Shown here piece after piece: positions 17,642-27,421 of a stretch of DNA of 64,000 bases. Position numbers and translations under genes: made by a program. Below the pieces are notes generated by a model. The model searched no databases. It saw nothing but the letters and a program-made list of their open reading frames with translations, and was not told the DNA's origin. Each line of letters starts with the position of its first letter. Positions within the stretch are counted from its first letter, which is position 1. Source of the stretch: Thiopseudomonas sp. (GTDB lineage Bacteria > Pseudomonadota > Gammaproteobacteria > Pseudomonadales > Pseudomonadaceae); contig JALOAC010000005.1 of NCBI GenBank assembly GCA_023228985.1, forward strand, positions 45,551 through 109,550, given 5' to 3'.

Positions 17642-19192
17642 ATGCGTAACAATACACTTAAACCTAAACAGCTAGACGAGTGGTTAGCTCTCTTAGACAA
17701 CACAAAACTGCCAGTTCCTAGCGGTCATAAACGACGTGTGGAAAATGCACTAGCTAACCCGCGTAACAGCTTAGGCGATATCGCTAAGGTTATAAGCTCT
17801 GCCCCATCTATCGCGCTTATTTTCTTCCGTGAAGCTAATAAACAGCGCAGCACTTTTAGTAAGCCTGCACAGCACTTAGAAGCCGCCCTGACTAGACTGG
17901 GCATGAATCATTGCAAGCTGCTTTTAAGCCGACTGGACGATACGCCAGAATCAGAAATACACAAGCCGCTCAGACAGCTTTGGCTGATCAGCCAGCACGC
18001 TAACGCACAAGCCAATGCGCTTTTCGCCACCAAATTGGCCAGACTCTGGCAAGATATTCACTGGGGTAGCCTATTATTTCTTTCGCCGCTGTGGCCGTTA
18101 CTCACGCGCCATCCAGAGCTGTTTAAGCTGTGGGAGCAGCGTGTATTGGGCAATAAAGAACCTCAACACAAAGTGGAACATGAGCTATTTGGTACATCCT
18201 TGACGCTATTATGCCAGGCGCTGGCTGAGCGCTGGTCGCTGCCGGAATGGGTTATTGATGCGCATCGCATGCTGAACCAAAAGCGTAACCTAATGGTGCG
18301 CACCCTCAGAATTGCCAAATTACACGCACAACCTTTAAAGCAGCAACTCTTACTGGATGAGCAAAAAGATGTTTTTCTTTGGTTCAGACAGCCCGCTAAC
18401 ACCATTATTTTGGCTAACGGCTTAGCGATAGATGCGCATTATTCTTGGGCGCATGAACACTGCTTGCGCTGGCAGAGATTCGCCAGCATGTTCCTCGGCT
18501 GGCCACTGGATAAAGTGCAAAACCAGACGCATAAAATTGCGGTAGAGCACGCCCGCGAATTAGGCAAAATAGACTTATGGCACCCAGCGCAAGCTTTACT
18601 CTGGCCATGGACAGCACGCCGTATCAGCAGACCGAAAAACGGTTTTCAAACTCAGAGCATCAATCCTAAGCAGCTGCCGCCTCCCAGCACTGAACAGCTT
18701 AGCGATTGGCAGCAGCAAGCCCAGGCCATGCTACAAAGACCAAGCCCTTTCGTTAATCACGCGCAATTACTTGAAGCCATGGCGAAAATGCTGGAAACCG
18801 TCGACTTAACCCGCATAGCGATGATTGCCATTCCGGCAAAAACTCAGCAATTACGCCCTATCTACCAACAAGGCTTTGCTTTTGCGCTGCATCAGCCCTT
18901 AACACAAACAGCACAAAGCCCGATTATGCAAAAGCTGCTCAAAAAAAATGCACAGATATATGCGCAGGATAAAAATTTAGCTCAGCTACAAGCACATTTA
19001 AACCAAGATATTACCGCTGCCATCGATAGCAGCTACTTTATGATGGGTGCGCTCTGCTTGGACTACCAACCAATAATGCTCCTGATTGCTGATGCGCAAG
19101 ACCGGCAACTGCACGCCAATACCCTCAAGGTATTTAACGCCAGCTGCCGTTATTTTGAACAGGCTTTAACCATTATCCGGCGTCGCACTTAA
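17642..19192 (+). CDS. HDOD-domain protein
   Basis: This 516-residue protein has an N-terminal HDOD-like helical domain (about 15-260): an initial helix pair resembling LPVPSGHKRRVENAL and later the HELFGTSLTLLCQALAERW...PEWVIDAH segment that corresponds to HD-like positions lacking a full catalytic HD set. The C-terminal half (from about 350) looks like a GAF-type sensory domain but has no clear motif. HDOD proteins act in signalling without phosphodiesterase activity. Its place after motA matches pseudomonad gene order (PA4955 position). Its stop overlaps that of the convergent quinone oxidoreductase gene by four bases. Confidence 0.72.
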   Translation: MRNNTLKPKQLDEWLALLDNTKLPVPSGHKRRVENALANPRNSLGDIAKVISSAPSIALIFFREANKQRSTFSKPAQHLEAALTRLGMNHCKLLLSRLDDTPESEIHKPLRQLWLISQHANAQANALFATKLARLWQDIHWGSLLFLSPLWPLLTRHPELFKLWEQRVLGNKEPQHKVEHELFGTSLTLLCQALAERWSLPEWVIDAHRMLNQKRNLMVRTLRIAKLHAQPLKQQLLLDEQKDVFLWFRQPANTIILANGLAIDAHYSWAHEHCLRWQRFASMFLGWPLDKVQNQTHKIAVEHARELGKIDLWHPAQALLWPWTARRISRPKNGFQTQSINPKQLPPPSTEQLSDWQQQAQAMLQRPSPFVNHAQLLEAMAKMLETVDLTRIAMIAIPAKTQQLRPIYQQGFAFALHQPLTQTAQSPIMQKLLKKNAQIYAQDKNLAQLQAHLNQDITAAIDSSYFMMGALCLDYQPIMLLIADAQDRQLHANTLKVFNASCRYFEQALTIIRRRT

Positions 19193-20139
19193 CTCAGCTG
19201 TAACACCAATTTACCGTTCACCTGATTACTGGCTAGGCGCTCAAATGCGGCGACAGCGTCGGTAAAGGCAAATACCTCCTCAGCTTGCGGCGTCAACTTA
19301 CCCGCTGCAAACATCGGCCACACTTGGTCTTTCAACGACTGTATCAGCGCCGCCTTAAAGTCATCATCACGTGTACGCAGCGTTGAGCCAATTATCTGCA
19401 CGCGCTTGCCTAATAACTGAGCCAAATCCAACTCCACGCGACGACCGCCCATTAAACCTATATTCACCCAACGGCCATCCACCGCCATCATTTTTAGATT
19501 CTGCACCGCATAACTAGCACCTACGGGATCGAGAATAACGTTAAAGGGCGCAAAGTCTTGCAGCCCATCAATTCCATCACCGCGTAAAACACCGCCTTTA
19601 GCTCCTAAGGACTGGCAATACTCTAAACGCTCCTGACTGCCTACACTGACCCAGCAGTCGATGCCCTGTGCCTTGCACAGCTGAATAGCGGCAGAACCCA
19701 CGCCACTAGCACCCGCATGAATAAGCACTTTATCGCCCGCCTTTGCTTGACCGAGCTGAAACACATTCAGCCAAGCTGTGGCATACACCTCAGGCAATGC
19801 AGCCGCTTCCAGTAAAGACATGTCATCAGGAACAGGCAATACATGCCGTCCATCGATACATACCTCTTCGGCCATACCACCACCAGCGAGTAAAGCACAG
19901 ACCTTATCACCTATTTTCCACTGTGCGCCCTCACCCACCTCAATGATGGTTCCGGCACACTCCAGCCCCAGAATATCGGTCACTCCGGGTGGTGGTGGAT
20001 ATAAGCCTGCCACCTGTAATAAATCCGCGCGGTTCACACCAACAGCCGCAACCTTAATACGTACTTGACCTGGACCACAATCAGGCGCATCAACCTTAAC
20101 CAGCTGTGGTTGACCTTGATTTACTTGCAATGCTTGCAT
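19189..20139 (-). CDS. NAD(P)H-quinone oxidoreductase, PIG3-type zinc-independent MDR
   Basis: The 316-residue medium-chain reductase has the N-terminal GroES-like fold (GVNRADLLQVAGLYPPPPG, LGLECAG) and a Rossmann domain with VLIHAGASGVGSAAIQL near residue 140. Zinc ligands of alcohol dehydrogenases are absent, and the PPPPGV segment is typical of the PIG3/TP53I3 group that reduces quinones with NADPH. It stands alone, divergent from prc and convergent with the HDOD gene. The natural substrate is not known. Confidence 0.88.
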   Translation of the reverse strand: MQALQVNQGQPQLVKVDAPDCGPGQVRIKVAAVGVNRADLLQVAGLYPPPPGVTDILGLECAGTIIEVGEGAQWKIGDKVCALLAGGGMAEEVCIDGRHVLPVPDDMSLLEAAALPEVYATAWLNVFQLGQAKAGDKVLIHAGASGVGSAAIQLCKAQGIDCWVSVGSQERLEYCQSLGAKGGVLRGDGIDGLQDFAPFNVILDPVGASYAVQNLKMMAVDGRWVNIGLMGGRRVELDLAQLLGKRVQIIGSTLRTRDDDFKAALIQSLKDQVWPMFAAGKLTPQAEEVFAFTDAVAAFERLASNQVNGKLVLQLS

Positions 20140-20231
20140 ACTGCCTCCATAGTGTACTTATCTTGTGTTGAGGGGAACTCTACCCCATTTCCCAACACTA
20201 ATTCATACCAATTTAGTCAAAGCCCAATTAT

Positions 20232-22322
20232 ATGAAACAGACCATCACTCGTACTTTTTTTGCCCTTTTTTTAAGCTTTTTTCTTATTACTCCAGCCTTG
20301 GCTATCCCCAAGGCCGAGCAATGGGAGCACTTGCAACCTGAGCGTGAACAGGTTATCGCCAGCTTAAATATTGTTGAGCTACTCAAACGTCATCACTACA
20401 ACAAGCCCCCGCTGGACAGCGAGCGTTCACAAAAAATATACGACAGCTACATCAAAATGCTGGACCCGGCGCGCATCTTTTTTACTGCTGAAGATTTAAT
20501 GCAGTTTCAGCCATGGCAAACACAGTTTGACAAACTCTTAACCAAAGGTGATTTAAAGCCCGGTTTCACCATCTACAAGCGCTACCTAGCGCGCTTTAAT
20601 GGTTACCTAAATTATGCACAGACCCAGCTTGCGCAAGGCATAAACACCTTCGATTTCAGTGTCGATGAAAGTTTCGAAACCGACCGTGAAAAAGCCGACT
20701 GGCCACAAAACCAAGCAGAGCTGGAAAACCTCTGGCGCATGCGTCTTAAAGATGAAGTATTGCGTTTAAAAATTACGGGCAAAGAAGACAGCGCTATTTT
20801 AGAGCTGTTGACCAAGCGGTATAAAAACCAACAAAAACGCCTGCTACAGACCCGCAGCGAAGACGTGTTCCAAGCCTATATCAATGCTTTTACGCAAAGC
20901 TACGACCCGCATACCAGCTACCTATCCCCTGAAAACGCTGAAAACTTCGATATCAACATGAGCCTTTCCTTAGAGGGCATTGGTGCAGTACTACAAAATG
21001 ATAATGAATACGTCAAAATAGTACGCTTGGTTCCCGCAGGTCCGGCAGAAAAAAGCAAACAGCTCGCACCTGCCGATAAAATCATTGCGGTTGGTCAGGG
21101 CAAAAAAGAACTGGTGGACGTGATTGGTTGGCGTTTAGATGAAGTCGTCAAACTCATTCGCGGCCCTAAAGGCTCCACGGTTCGCCTCGAAGTAATTCCA
21201 GCCACCAATGCACCCAACGATCAAAGCAGTAAAGTAGTCACCATTACCCGTGAGGCGGTGAAGCTTGAAGAACAGGCCGCTAAAAAATCTATTTTAGAGC
21301 TGGAACAAAACGGTCGTATAAGCAAAGTGGGCGTGATTGAAATCCCCACTTTCTATCTAGACTTTAAAGCCTATCGCAACGGCGACCCTAACTATAAAAG
21401 CACTACCCGTGATGTTAGAAAACTGATTACCGAACTCAACCAAGAAGGCGTTGAGGGCATTGTGATTGACCTGCGCAATAACGGTGGCGGTTCACTGCAA
21501 GAAGCCACTGAACTTACGGGTTTGTTTATTGAACACGGCCCTACTGTGTTAGTACGCAGCAGCGATGGTCAGGTGGATATATTAGCGGATGAACAACAAG
21601 GCGCGTTTTACCGCGGCCCATTGACTGTGCTAGTTAACCGTCTATCAGCCTCCGCTTCAGAGATTTTCGCCGGCGCGATGCAGGACTACCACCGTGCCTT
21701 AGTGATTGGCGGACAAACCTTCGGTAAAGGCACCGTACAAAGCATACAGCCGCTTAATCATGGTGAACTGAAGCTCACGCTAGCCAAGTTCTATCGTGTC
21801 TCAGGCAAAAGCACACAGCACCAAGGTGTTATCCCCGACATTCACTATCCTGCAGATTTTGATATCGAACAAATCGGCGAAAGCAGCCTTCCCGAAGCGA
21901 TGCCATGGGACAGCATTGAACCCGCTGTTAAACCCTTTGCTGACCCTTTCAAGCAGTATTTAGATCAGCTACAAACTCGCCATGATCAACGTACCGAAAA
22001 AAATCCTGACTTTATTTATAGCCGTGAACGCCTCAATTTAACGCAACAGCTCATGCAAGAAACCCTAGTGAGTCTGCAAGAACAAAAAAGACGTGCACAA
22101 CAGCAACGTATTGAGAAACTGCAGCTTGCGCTAGAAAATCAAAAGCGTGTGGGCAAGGGAGAGGAGCCGTTAGCGGCTTTAGACAAACACGAAGACGATG
22201 ACTTTAACGCTCATCAGGATGAGAGCTCAGTAAAGGACGTCAAGGAAGATGCTTACTTGGCTGAAGCAGGGCACATCATGCTCGACTGGCTCAACCTCAG
22301 AGCAGTTGCCAAGCACCCATAA
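20232..22322 (+). CDS. prc: Tail-specific periplasmic protease Prc
   Basis: Prc (Tsp, CtpA group, S41 family) degrades periplasmic proteins with nonpolar C-termini and peptidoglycan hydrolases such as MepS. The 696-residue protein has a signal peptide (about 1-24, ending ALA), a long N-terminal helical domain, a PDZ domain (about 240-320), then the catalytic core with VIDLRNNGGGSLQEA, SASASEIFAGAMQDYHRA (nucleophile serine) and GGQTFGKGTVQS (lysine base). The C-terminal extension contains the coiled DUF3340-type region. A small hairpin follows. Confidence 0.95.
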   Translation: MKQTITRTFFALFLSFFLITPALAIPKAEQWEHLQPEREQVIASLNIVELLKRHHYNKPPLDSERSQKIYDSYIKMLDPARIFFTAEDLMQFQPWQTQFDKLLTKGDLKPGFTIYKRYLARFNGYLNYAQTQLAQGINTFDFSVDESFETDREKADWPQNQAELENLWRMRLKDEVLRLKITGKEDSAILELLTKRYKNQQKRLLQTRSEDVFQAYINAFTQSYDPHTSYLSPENAENFDINMSLSLEGIGAVLQNDNEYVKIVRLVPAGPAEKSKQLAPADKIIAVGQGKKELVDVIGWRLDEVVKLIRGPKGSTVRLEVIPATNAPNDQSSKVVTITREAVKLEEQAAKKSILELEQNGRISKVGVIEIPTFYLDFKAYRNGDPNYKSTTRDVRKLITELNQEGVEGIVIDLRNNGGGSLQEATELTGLFIEHGPTVLVRSSDGQVDILADEQQGAFYRGPLTVLVNRLSASASEIFAGAMQDYHRALVIGGQTFGKGTVQSIQPLNHGELKLTLAKFYRVSGKSTQHQGVIPDIHYPADFDIEQIGESSLPEAMPWDSIEPAVKPFADPFKQYLDQLQTRHDQRTEKNPDFIYSRERLNLTQQLMQETLVSLQEQKRRAQQQRIEKLQLALENQKRVGKGEEPLAALDKHEDDDFNAHQDESSVKDVKEDAYLAEAGHIMLDWLNLRAVAKHP

Positions 22323-22330
22323 TCGACTGC

Positions 22331-22354
22331 AGTGAAGGATGCACATCCTTCACT
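22331..22354. terminator. Hairpin between convergent prc and prenyltransferase genes
   Basis: AGTGAAGGATG (22331-22341), two bases, and CATCCTTCACT (22344-22354) form an 11-bp palindrome in the 39-base gap between convergent stops. There is a short T stretch further right only, so it may act as a bidirectional terminator without a classical U tract. Confidence 0.55.
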
Positions 22355-22361
22355 GAAGCGT

Positions 22362-23315
22362 TTAAGCCAGAACTAAAACTGCTGTCAACACACTAGGAAC
22401 CAGCAGTGTTGCCACGACATTGGCGGCCATCGCGGGTGTATGTTCCGCCAACCGTTCGCCGTAACGCCACGCTGTCAATAAAGAAAACAGGCTAAAAGCC
22501 CAAGGTATCAACGCCGTTAAAGCCCAAACCGGCCACACTGCATTGATCACCGCTGCAACAATAATCACAGGGACTATTAGAGCTCCCAGCCCATACGCAT
22601 ACACGCCTGACTTCACTCCATACCTAACCAGTAAATGACGTCTACCCGCTTGACGATCTGCAGCTATATCGGGAAACTGATTCAGTAGTAATAAATTATT
22701 GACCAAGAAAAAAACGACTAACGAGGCCAAAAACACTGAGGTATTAAACTGACTGGTTAACACATAGTGAGCGCCTAACACCATGACCCCGCCAAAGCCC
22801 AGCCCGGGCGCAGCCCAGCACAGAAAAGCGAAGCGATTTAATACCGAGGTATAGGCTAACACTAGAAACACACCCACAATACCTAACGGCAGCAACCAAA
22901 TCCCAACCTGCCAAACCAAATAACAGCCAATCAAACAGGTCGCCAACAGAGTCGCCAAAGCATGCCAAAGCACATAGCGTGCGGCTTGTGGTTTTTCTGG
23001 CAAGAAACCTGTACCGCCACTAAACGGCGTACGCTGAGTATGCAGGTCGAGACCCGACTGAAAATCCAAATACTCGTTAAGCAAATTGACACTCATATGG
23101 GCCAGCACAGACACTAAAAACAGCAACAACAGCATGCCTATATTGACAGTATCAATCGAACTCCAAGCCGTACCTAGACCTAGCAGCACGCAAATAGGCG
23201 CTAACAGCACAAAAGAGAAGCGGCTTGAACGCAGCAGCGCCTGTAACGCGAGGTTCTCATCATCACCTGCAGGTGCAGTGAGCGTATTTGTTGATAAATT
23301 TTTAAGACTTTCCAT
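22362..23315 (-). CDS. UbiA-family (MenA-like) prenyltransferase
   Basis: This 317-residue integral membrane protein has eight or nine hydrophobic segments and two aspartate-rich motifs of UbiA prenyltransferases: NLLNEYLDFQSGLD (about 78-91) and NQFPDIAADRQAGRR (about 207-221), which bind the prenyl diphosphate through Mg2+. The closest pattern is the MenA (DHNA prenyltransferase) subgroup, but pseudomonads normally use ubiquinone and no other menaquinone gene is in the window. The acceptor is therefore open. It is followed 20 bases downstream by nothing on its strand; upstream lies maf, 20 bases away, possibly co-transcribed. Confidence 0.78.
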   Translation of the reverse strand: MESLKNLSTNTLTAPAGDDENLALQALLRSSRFSFVLLAPICVLLGLGTAWSSIDTVNIGMLLLLFLVSVLAHMSVNLLNEYLDFQSGLDLHTQRTPFSGGTGFLPEKPQAARYVLWHALATLLATCLIGCYLVWQVGIWLLPLGIVGVFLVLAYTSVLNRFAFLCWAAPGLGFGGVMVLGAHYVLTSQFNTSVFLASLVVFFLVNNLLLLNQFPDIAADRQAGRRHLLVRYGVKSGVYAYGLGALIVPVIIVAAVINAVWPVWALTALIPWAFSLFSLLTAWRYGERLAEHTPAMAANVVATLLVPSVLTAVLVLA

Positions 23316-23334
23316 ACCACAATTTCCTTATTCT

Positions 23335-23922
23335 TTACTTGCTAGGAAAATCAATTCCAAACTCGCGCAACGAAGTCACTAACTCAGCCAAGGGTAGGCC
23401 CACTACAGAGCTATAGCTGCCACTAATGCTGCTAACAAAAATCCCGCCCAAACCCTGAATGGCATAACCGCCTGCTTTGTCATGCTGCTCGCCGGTTTGC
23501 CAATACCAAGCCACTTCCGCTTCCAGCACATTGCGAAAAAACACGGTGGTATTTACTCTTTGAATACGGGTTTTGTGCTGCGTTTTAAGCGCAAATGCGG
23601 TCATTACCACATGCGAGCGTCCTGATAATGAGCGTAGCATTGTGTGCGCATGCTGCTCATCCTTGGGCTTACCCAGCACCTGATCGCCCAGCACCACTAT
23701 GGTGTCTGCGGCCAAAACCACGGCATTTTCTTGATCAGCCAAAGAAGCAATACCAAACTCTGCCTTTTCTTTGGCCATACGCTCTACGTAATTGATGGGT
23801 GTTTCTTTGTCTCGTTTCTGCTCATCAATATCAACATTAATCAGCTGGAAAGGGATACCCAGCTGACCCAATAACTCACGTCTTCGCTGTGACATAGAGG
23901 CTAGAAAAAAATTCATGCGCAA
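23335..23922 (-). CDS. Maf-family nucleoside triphosphate pyrophosphatase
   Basis: Maf-like house-cleaning enzymes hydrolyse noncanonical or modified NTPs (m7GTP for YceF, dTTP/UTP for YhdE). The 195-residue protein has the N-terminal LASMSQRRRELLGQLG segment (usual form LASxSPRRRxLL, so proline is replaced by glutamine here), the AADTIVVLGDQVLGKPKD motif with the catalytic aspartate, and a late AGGYAIQGLGG segment. Which subgroup it belongs to is unclear. Upstream on the same strand is proB, about 100 bases away. Confidence 0.9.
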   Translation of the reverse strand: MRMNFFLASMSQRRRELLGQLGIPFQLINVDIDEQKRDKETPINYVERMAKEKAEFGIASLADQENAVVLAADTIVVLGDQVLGKPKDEQHAHTMLRSLSGRSHVVMTAFALKTQHKTRIQRVNTTVFFRNVLEAEVAWYWQTGEQHDKAGGYAIQGLGGIFVSSISGSYSSVVGLPLAELVTSLREFGIDFPSK

Positions 23923-24025
23923 ACCTTCTTAGTTATGTTCGTTCACTGTAATTCTATGAAAAAAACCTACGACGAAGCGGCACAGTTGGTCGTGAAAATA
24001 TCGACCATATTGCTTGCAAGAGAGT

Positions 24026-25147
24026 TTACACAACCAGCAAATTATCCCGATGAATTAACTCTTCTTCTGCTGCAGCATAGCCCAGCACTAAACTGAGCTC
24101 TTCAGAACTATGGCGCATAATCTTACGGGTTTCTTCAATGCTGTAATTAACTAATCCACGGGCAATTTCTTGCCCCTGCTCATCAATACAAAGCACCATT
24201 TCACCGCGACGGAATTTCCCATCGGCAGCCACGACACCCACAGGCAACAGGCTTTTATGTCCATCAAGCAGGGCTTTTACCGCACCTGCATCAAGCGTCA
24301 GTGTACCGCGCGTTTGTAAATGACCCGCCAACCATTGCTTGCGGGCGGTTTCCCGGCACTGATCAGCCGTAAGCAAAGTGCCCAATGCTTCACCCTCTTT
24401 GAGGCGGTCAATAACCCGCTCAATACTGCCACCGACAATAATAGTATTGGCCCCTGAGCGAGCGGCTAAACGGGCAGCACGCAGTTTAGTTTGCATACCA
24501 CCACGCCCCAGAGCACCCGCACTACCACCAGCAGCTGCATCTAAGCTTGGGTCTTCAGCGCGCGCCTGTACAATCACTTGCGCATTGGGATTATGCCGCG
24601 GGTCCGCATCATACATACCATCACGGTCCGTTAGAATGACCAACAAATCCGCTTCAACAAGATTGGCCACCAAAGCGGCCAGCGTATCGTTGTCGCCGAA
24701 ACGAATTTCATCAGTGGCAACAGTATCGTTTTCATTAATGACAGGTACCACCCCAAGACCCAACAAAGTGGTTAGGGTGTTGCGAGCATTCAAATAGCGT
24801 TTACGATCCGACAGATCATCATGGGTGAGCAGTATCTGCGCGGTACGTTCGTTGTGCTCAGCAAAGCTGCTTTCCCACGCCTTAACCAAACTCATCTGTC
24901 CAACCGCAGCGGCCGCTTGCAACTCATTAATAGCGCTGGGACGTTCCAGCCAACCCAAGCGGCTCATGCCCGCGGCCACTGCACCGGAGGACACCAGCAC
25001 TAAATCTATGCCCGCTTGGCGTAGCGCCACCAGCTGACGCACCCAAACAGCCATAGCATTGCGATCTAGTCCGCGACCATCAGCGGTTAACAATGCACTG
25101 CCAATTTTTACCACCCAACGCTGGGCTTGAGTTACCTGTTCACGCAT
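24026..25147 (-). CDS. proB: Glutamate 5-kinase
   Basis: ProB phosphorylates glutamate in the first and feedback-inhibited step of proline synthesis. The 373-residue protein has an amino acid kinase domain starting VVKIGSALLTADGRGLD, with LVSSGAVAAGMSRLG and INENDTVATDEIRFGDNDTLAA motifs, and a C-terminal PUA domain (about 275-360). It is 67 bases downstream of obgE in the conserved rplU-rpmA-obgE-proB order of pseudomonads. An A-rich stretch, not a strong terminator, separates the two genes. Confidence 0.97.
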   Translation of the reverse strand: MREQVTQAQRWVVKIGSALLTADGRGLDRNAMAVWVRQLVALRQAGIDLVLVSSGAVAAGMSRLGWLERPSAINELQAAAAVGQMSLVKAWESSFAEHNERTAQILLTHDDLSDRKRYLNARNTLTTLLGLGVVPVINENDTVATDEIRFGDNDTLAALVANLVEADLLVILTDRDGMYDADPRHNPNAQVIVQARAEDPSLDAAAGGSAGALGRGGMQTKLRAARLAARSGANTIIVGGSIERVIDRLKEGEALGTLLTADQCRETARKQWLAGHLQTRGTLTLDAGAVKALLDGHKSLLPVGVVAADGKFRRGEMVLCIDEQGQEIARGLVNYSIEETRKIMRHSSEELSLVLGYAAAEEELIHRDNLLVV

Positions 25148-25214
25148 AAAAAACGTTCCAAAAACTATTTGTTCTGAAGGGCGTACCGCAGCGATGACAC
25201 CCTAAACTAAGGTG

Positions 25215-26429
25215 CTATCTGACATAGAAAACTTCTGCTGCGTCTTCATCGTCTTCATCCCAATCATCATCCTCTTCTGCGTCATCAGCAGCCTTAACAC
25301 CGGCTCGACGCAAGGCACGCTGGTCATCCAAGGCTTGCAGACGAGCACGGCCTTCATCTTCAATACGCTGGTCCAGATCGGTGAGATACTCTTTGTACTC
25401 TTCATCTTCAGCCATTCGTAAATCACGCTCATCCAGATAGCGCATAATCGCCTGACAGAGTTCTTTAGTACCCTCATGGTCCAAAGCAGAAATCATAAAC
25501 ACCGGCCCTTCCCAACCAAGCTGTTCAATCACTGCTTGCTTGCGCTCTTCACGCTCATCATCCAGAAGCTGATCAATTTTATTGAGTACCAACCAGCGGT
25601 CACGCTCAGCCAACGACGGGCTAAAGGCTGCAATCTCGTCCACAATAACCTGCGCTGCTTCAGCCGGGTCACTTTGGTCAATAGGCGCTAAATCGACGAT
25701 ATGCAGCAGCAAACGCGTGCGCGTTAAATGCTTGAGAAAACGTATCCCCAACCCTGCGCCCTCAGCAGCGCCTTCGATAAGACCTGGGATATCAGCGACC
25801 ACAAAGGTTTTATAACCACCGACACTGACGACACCTAGGTTAGGTACTAATGTGGTAAATGGGTAGTCAGCCACTTTAGGTTTGGCCGCCGATACCGAGC
25901 GAATAAAACTGCTTTTACCCGCATTAGGCAAACCAAGCAGTCCTACATCCGCCAGCACTTTTAATTCCATTTTCAGGTTACGTGCTTCACCTGTTGTACC
26001 GTCAGAGGTTTGTCGCGGTGCACGATTGGTACTGGACTTAAAACGGGCATTACCCAAACCATGCCAGCCACCCTGAGCCACTAGCAAGCGTTGACCGTCT
26101 TCAAGCAGGTCACCAATCACTTCTTGGGTGTCAGCATCAATGATGGTCGTACCCACGGGTACTTTAAGGATCAAATCCTCACCCTTAGCGCCGGTACAGT
26201 CGCTACCACGACCGTTCTCCCCACGCTGGGCATTAAACTTGCGCTTATAGCGGTAATCCAACAGGGTGTTATGGTTATGGTCAGCCTCTAAAAAAACCGA
26301 GCCACCATCCCCGCCATCGCCCCCGTTAGGGCCACCAAATTCAATAAATTTTTCACGGCGAAAACTCATGCAGCCATTGCCGCCGTCGCCTGCTTTAACA
26401 TTAATTAATACTTCATCAACGAACTTCAT
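25215..26429 (-). CDS. obgE: Ribosome-associated GTPase Obg/CgtA
   Basis: Obg is an essential GTPase that monitors 50S assembly and links to ppGpp and the cell cycle. The 404-residue protein has the glycine-rich Obg fold (1-158, KAGDGGNGCMSFRREKF and GGDGGDGGSVF), the G domain with GLPNAGKSSFI (G1), FTTLVPNLG, VADIPGLIEGA (G3) and LNKID (G4), and an acidic tail ending in DDWDEDDEDAAEVFYVR. It is preceded by the rplU-rpmA unit, whose terminator lies in between, so obgE probably also has its own promoter or readthrough. Confidence 0.97.
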   Translation of the reverse strand: MKFVDEVLINVKAGDGGNGCMSFRREKFIEFGGPNGGDGGDGGSVFLEADHNHNTLLDYRYKRKFNAQRGENGRGSDCTGAKGEDLILKVPVGTTIIDADTQEVIGDLLEDGQRLLVAQGGWHGLGNARFKSSTNRAPRQTSDGTTGEARNLKMELKVLADVGLLGLPNAGKSSFIRSVSAAKPKVADYPFTTLVPNLGVVSVGGYKTFVVADIPGLIEGAAEGAGLGIRFLKHLTRTRLLLHIVDLAPIDQSDPAEAAQVIVDEIAAFSPSLAERDRWLVLNKIDQLLDDEREERKQAVIEQLGWEGPVFMISALDHEGTKELCQAIMRYLDERDLRMAEDEEYKEYLTDLDQRIEDEGRARLQALDDQRALRRAGVKAADDAEEDDDWDEDDEDAAEVFYVR

Positions 26430-26545
26430 AAAGATCCCCTACGCTCTTAAAGCGCTTACGCGCAGGATACAGCAAACCCAGAAAGTCCGCCTTAAAGAGC
26501 ACATAAAAATAACGTTTTTGCCGCTATTTAATCGCCAGCAAAAAC

Positions 26546-26578
26546 AAAAAAGCCCCGTCAAACTGACAGGGCTTTTTT
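26546..26578 (-). terminator. Intrinsic terminator after rpmA
   Basis: On the minus strand AAAAAAGCCCTGTCA, loop GTT, TGACGGGGCTTTTTT folds into a strong stem with one mismatch, followed by a T run. It lies 13 bases past the rpmA stop and before obgE. Complementary A and T runs make it workable in both directions. Confidence 0.9.
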
Positions 26579-26590
26579 GTTATGGATTAT

Positions 26591-26848
26591 TTAAACAGTC
26601 ACTACACTTACGTAGCGGCGGTTAAATGCACCCTTAACTTCAAACTTAATCACACCTTCTTGCTTAGCAAACAGAGTGTGATCCTTGCCCATGCCTACAC
26701 CGTAGCCAGGGTGGAATTCTGTACCGCGCTGACGCACGATAATGTTTCCTGCTTTAACTACTTGGCCGCCGTACATTTTAACGCCTAAGCGTTTCGATTC
26801 CGAGTCGCGACCGTTGCGGGTACTACCGCCAGCTTTTTTCGTTGCCAT
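26591..26848 (-). CDS. rpmA: 50S ribosomal protein L27
   Basis: The 85-residue basic protein starts MATKKAGGSTRNGRDSESKR, the conserved N-terminus of L27 that reaches the peptidyl transferase centre, and contains GNIIVRQRGTEFHPG. It lies 32 bases downstream of rplU in the standard two-gene ribosomal unit, and ends before a strong terminator. Confidence 0.98.
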   Translation of the reverse strand: MATKKAGGSTRNGRDSESKRLGVKMYGGQVVKAGNIIVRQRGTEFHPGYGVGMGKDHTLFAKQEGVIKFEVKGAFNRRYVSVVTV

Positions 26849-26880
26849 GAGTTCAGTTCTCCTGTAGAAATCTCAAGCGC

Positions 26881-27192
26881 TTAGGCTTGAATACCAGTGA
26901 TTTTGATTTCAGTGAACCACTGACGGTGGCCCTGACGCTTCATGCTGTGCTTACGACGGCGAAACTTGATAATACGAATTTTGTCGTGACGGCCCTGCGC
27001 AATAACTTCTGCAGTAACCTTTGCACCATCAACAACAGGAGCACCGACCTGCACTTCTTCGCCGTTGCCGACCAGTAATACTCGGTCAAAAGTAATATTG
27101 GCGCCGGTTGCTTCTTCCAGCTTTTCAATTTTCAAGTAATCGCCTTCAGCGACCTTGTACTGCTTACCACCAGTTACAATAACTGCGTACAT
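26881..27192 (-). CDS. rplU: 50S ribosomal protein L21
   Basis: The 103-residue protein starts MYAVIVTGGKQYKVAEGDYLKIEKL and ends with the KFRRRKHSMKRQGHRQWFTEIKITGI signature of L21. It is the first gene of rplU-rpmA. A well-formed divergent promoter lies about 180-210 bases upstream. Confidence 0.98.
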   Translation of the reverse strand: MYAVIVTGGKQYKVAEGDYLKIEKLEEATGANITFDRVLLVGNGEEVQVGAPVVDGAKVTAEVIAQGRHDKIRIIKFRRRKHSMKRQGHRQWFTEIKITGIQA

Positions 27193-27371
27193 ATTTTATC
27201 TCCGTAATTCCTGCTCACCCAAGGCTTTATCTGTATTAGTATCGCTTGGCATGGCTGTTAAGTGCTGGATTAAGGCAATTAACAATTGCGTAAGGCAGGT
27301 TTGCCTAGTTAACAGAATGCCGGTTTTGCCCAAATAGACAACGCCTTTATTCCTTAAAGTTCAGGGCGCGA

Positions 27372-27400
27372 ATTGTACGCAAGACTGCAATACTAAGCAA
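27372..27400 (-). promoter_or_regulatory. Sigma-70 promoter of rplU-rpmA
   Basis: On the minus strand TTGCTT (27400-27395), a 17-base spacer and TACAAT (27377-27372) match the housekeeping consensus. The leader to the rplU start would be about 175 bases, long enough for regulation, but I see no defined element in it. Confidence 0.75.
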
Positions 27401-27421
27401 GCCCCTGACAAGCGAGTTTTC

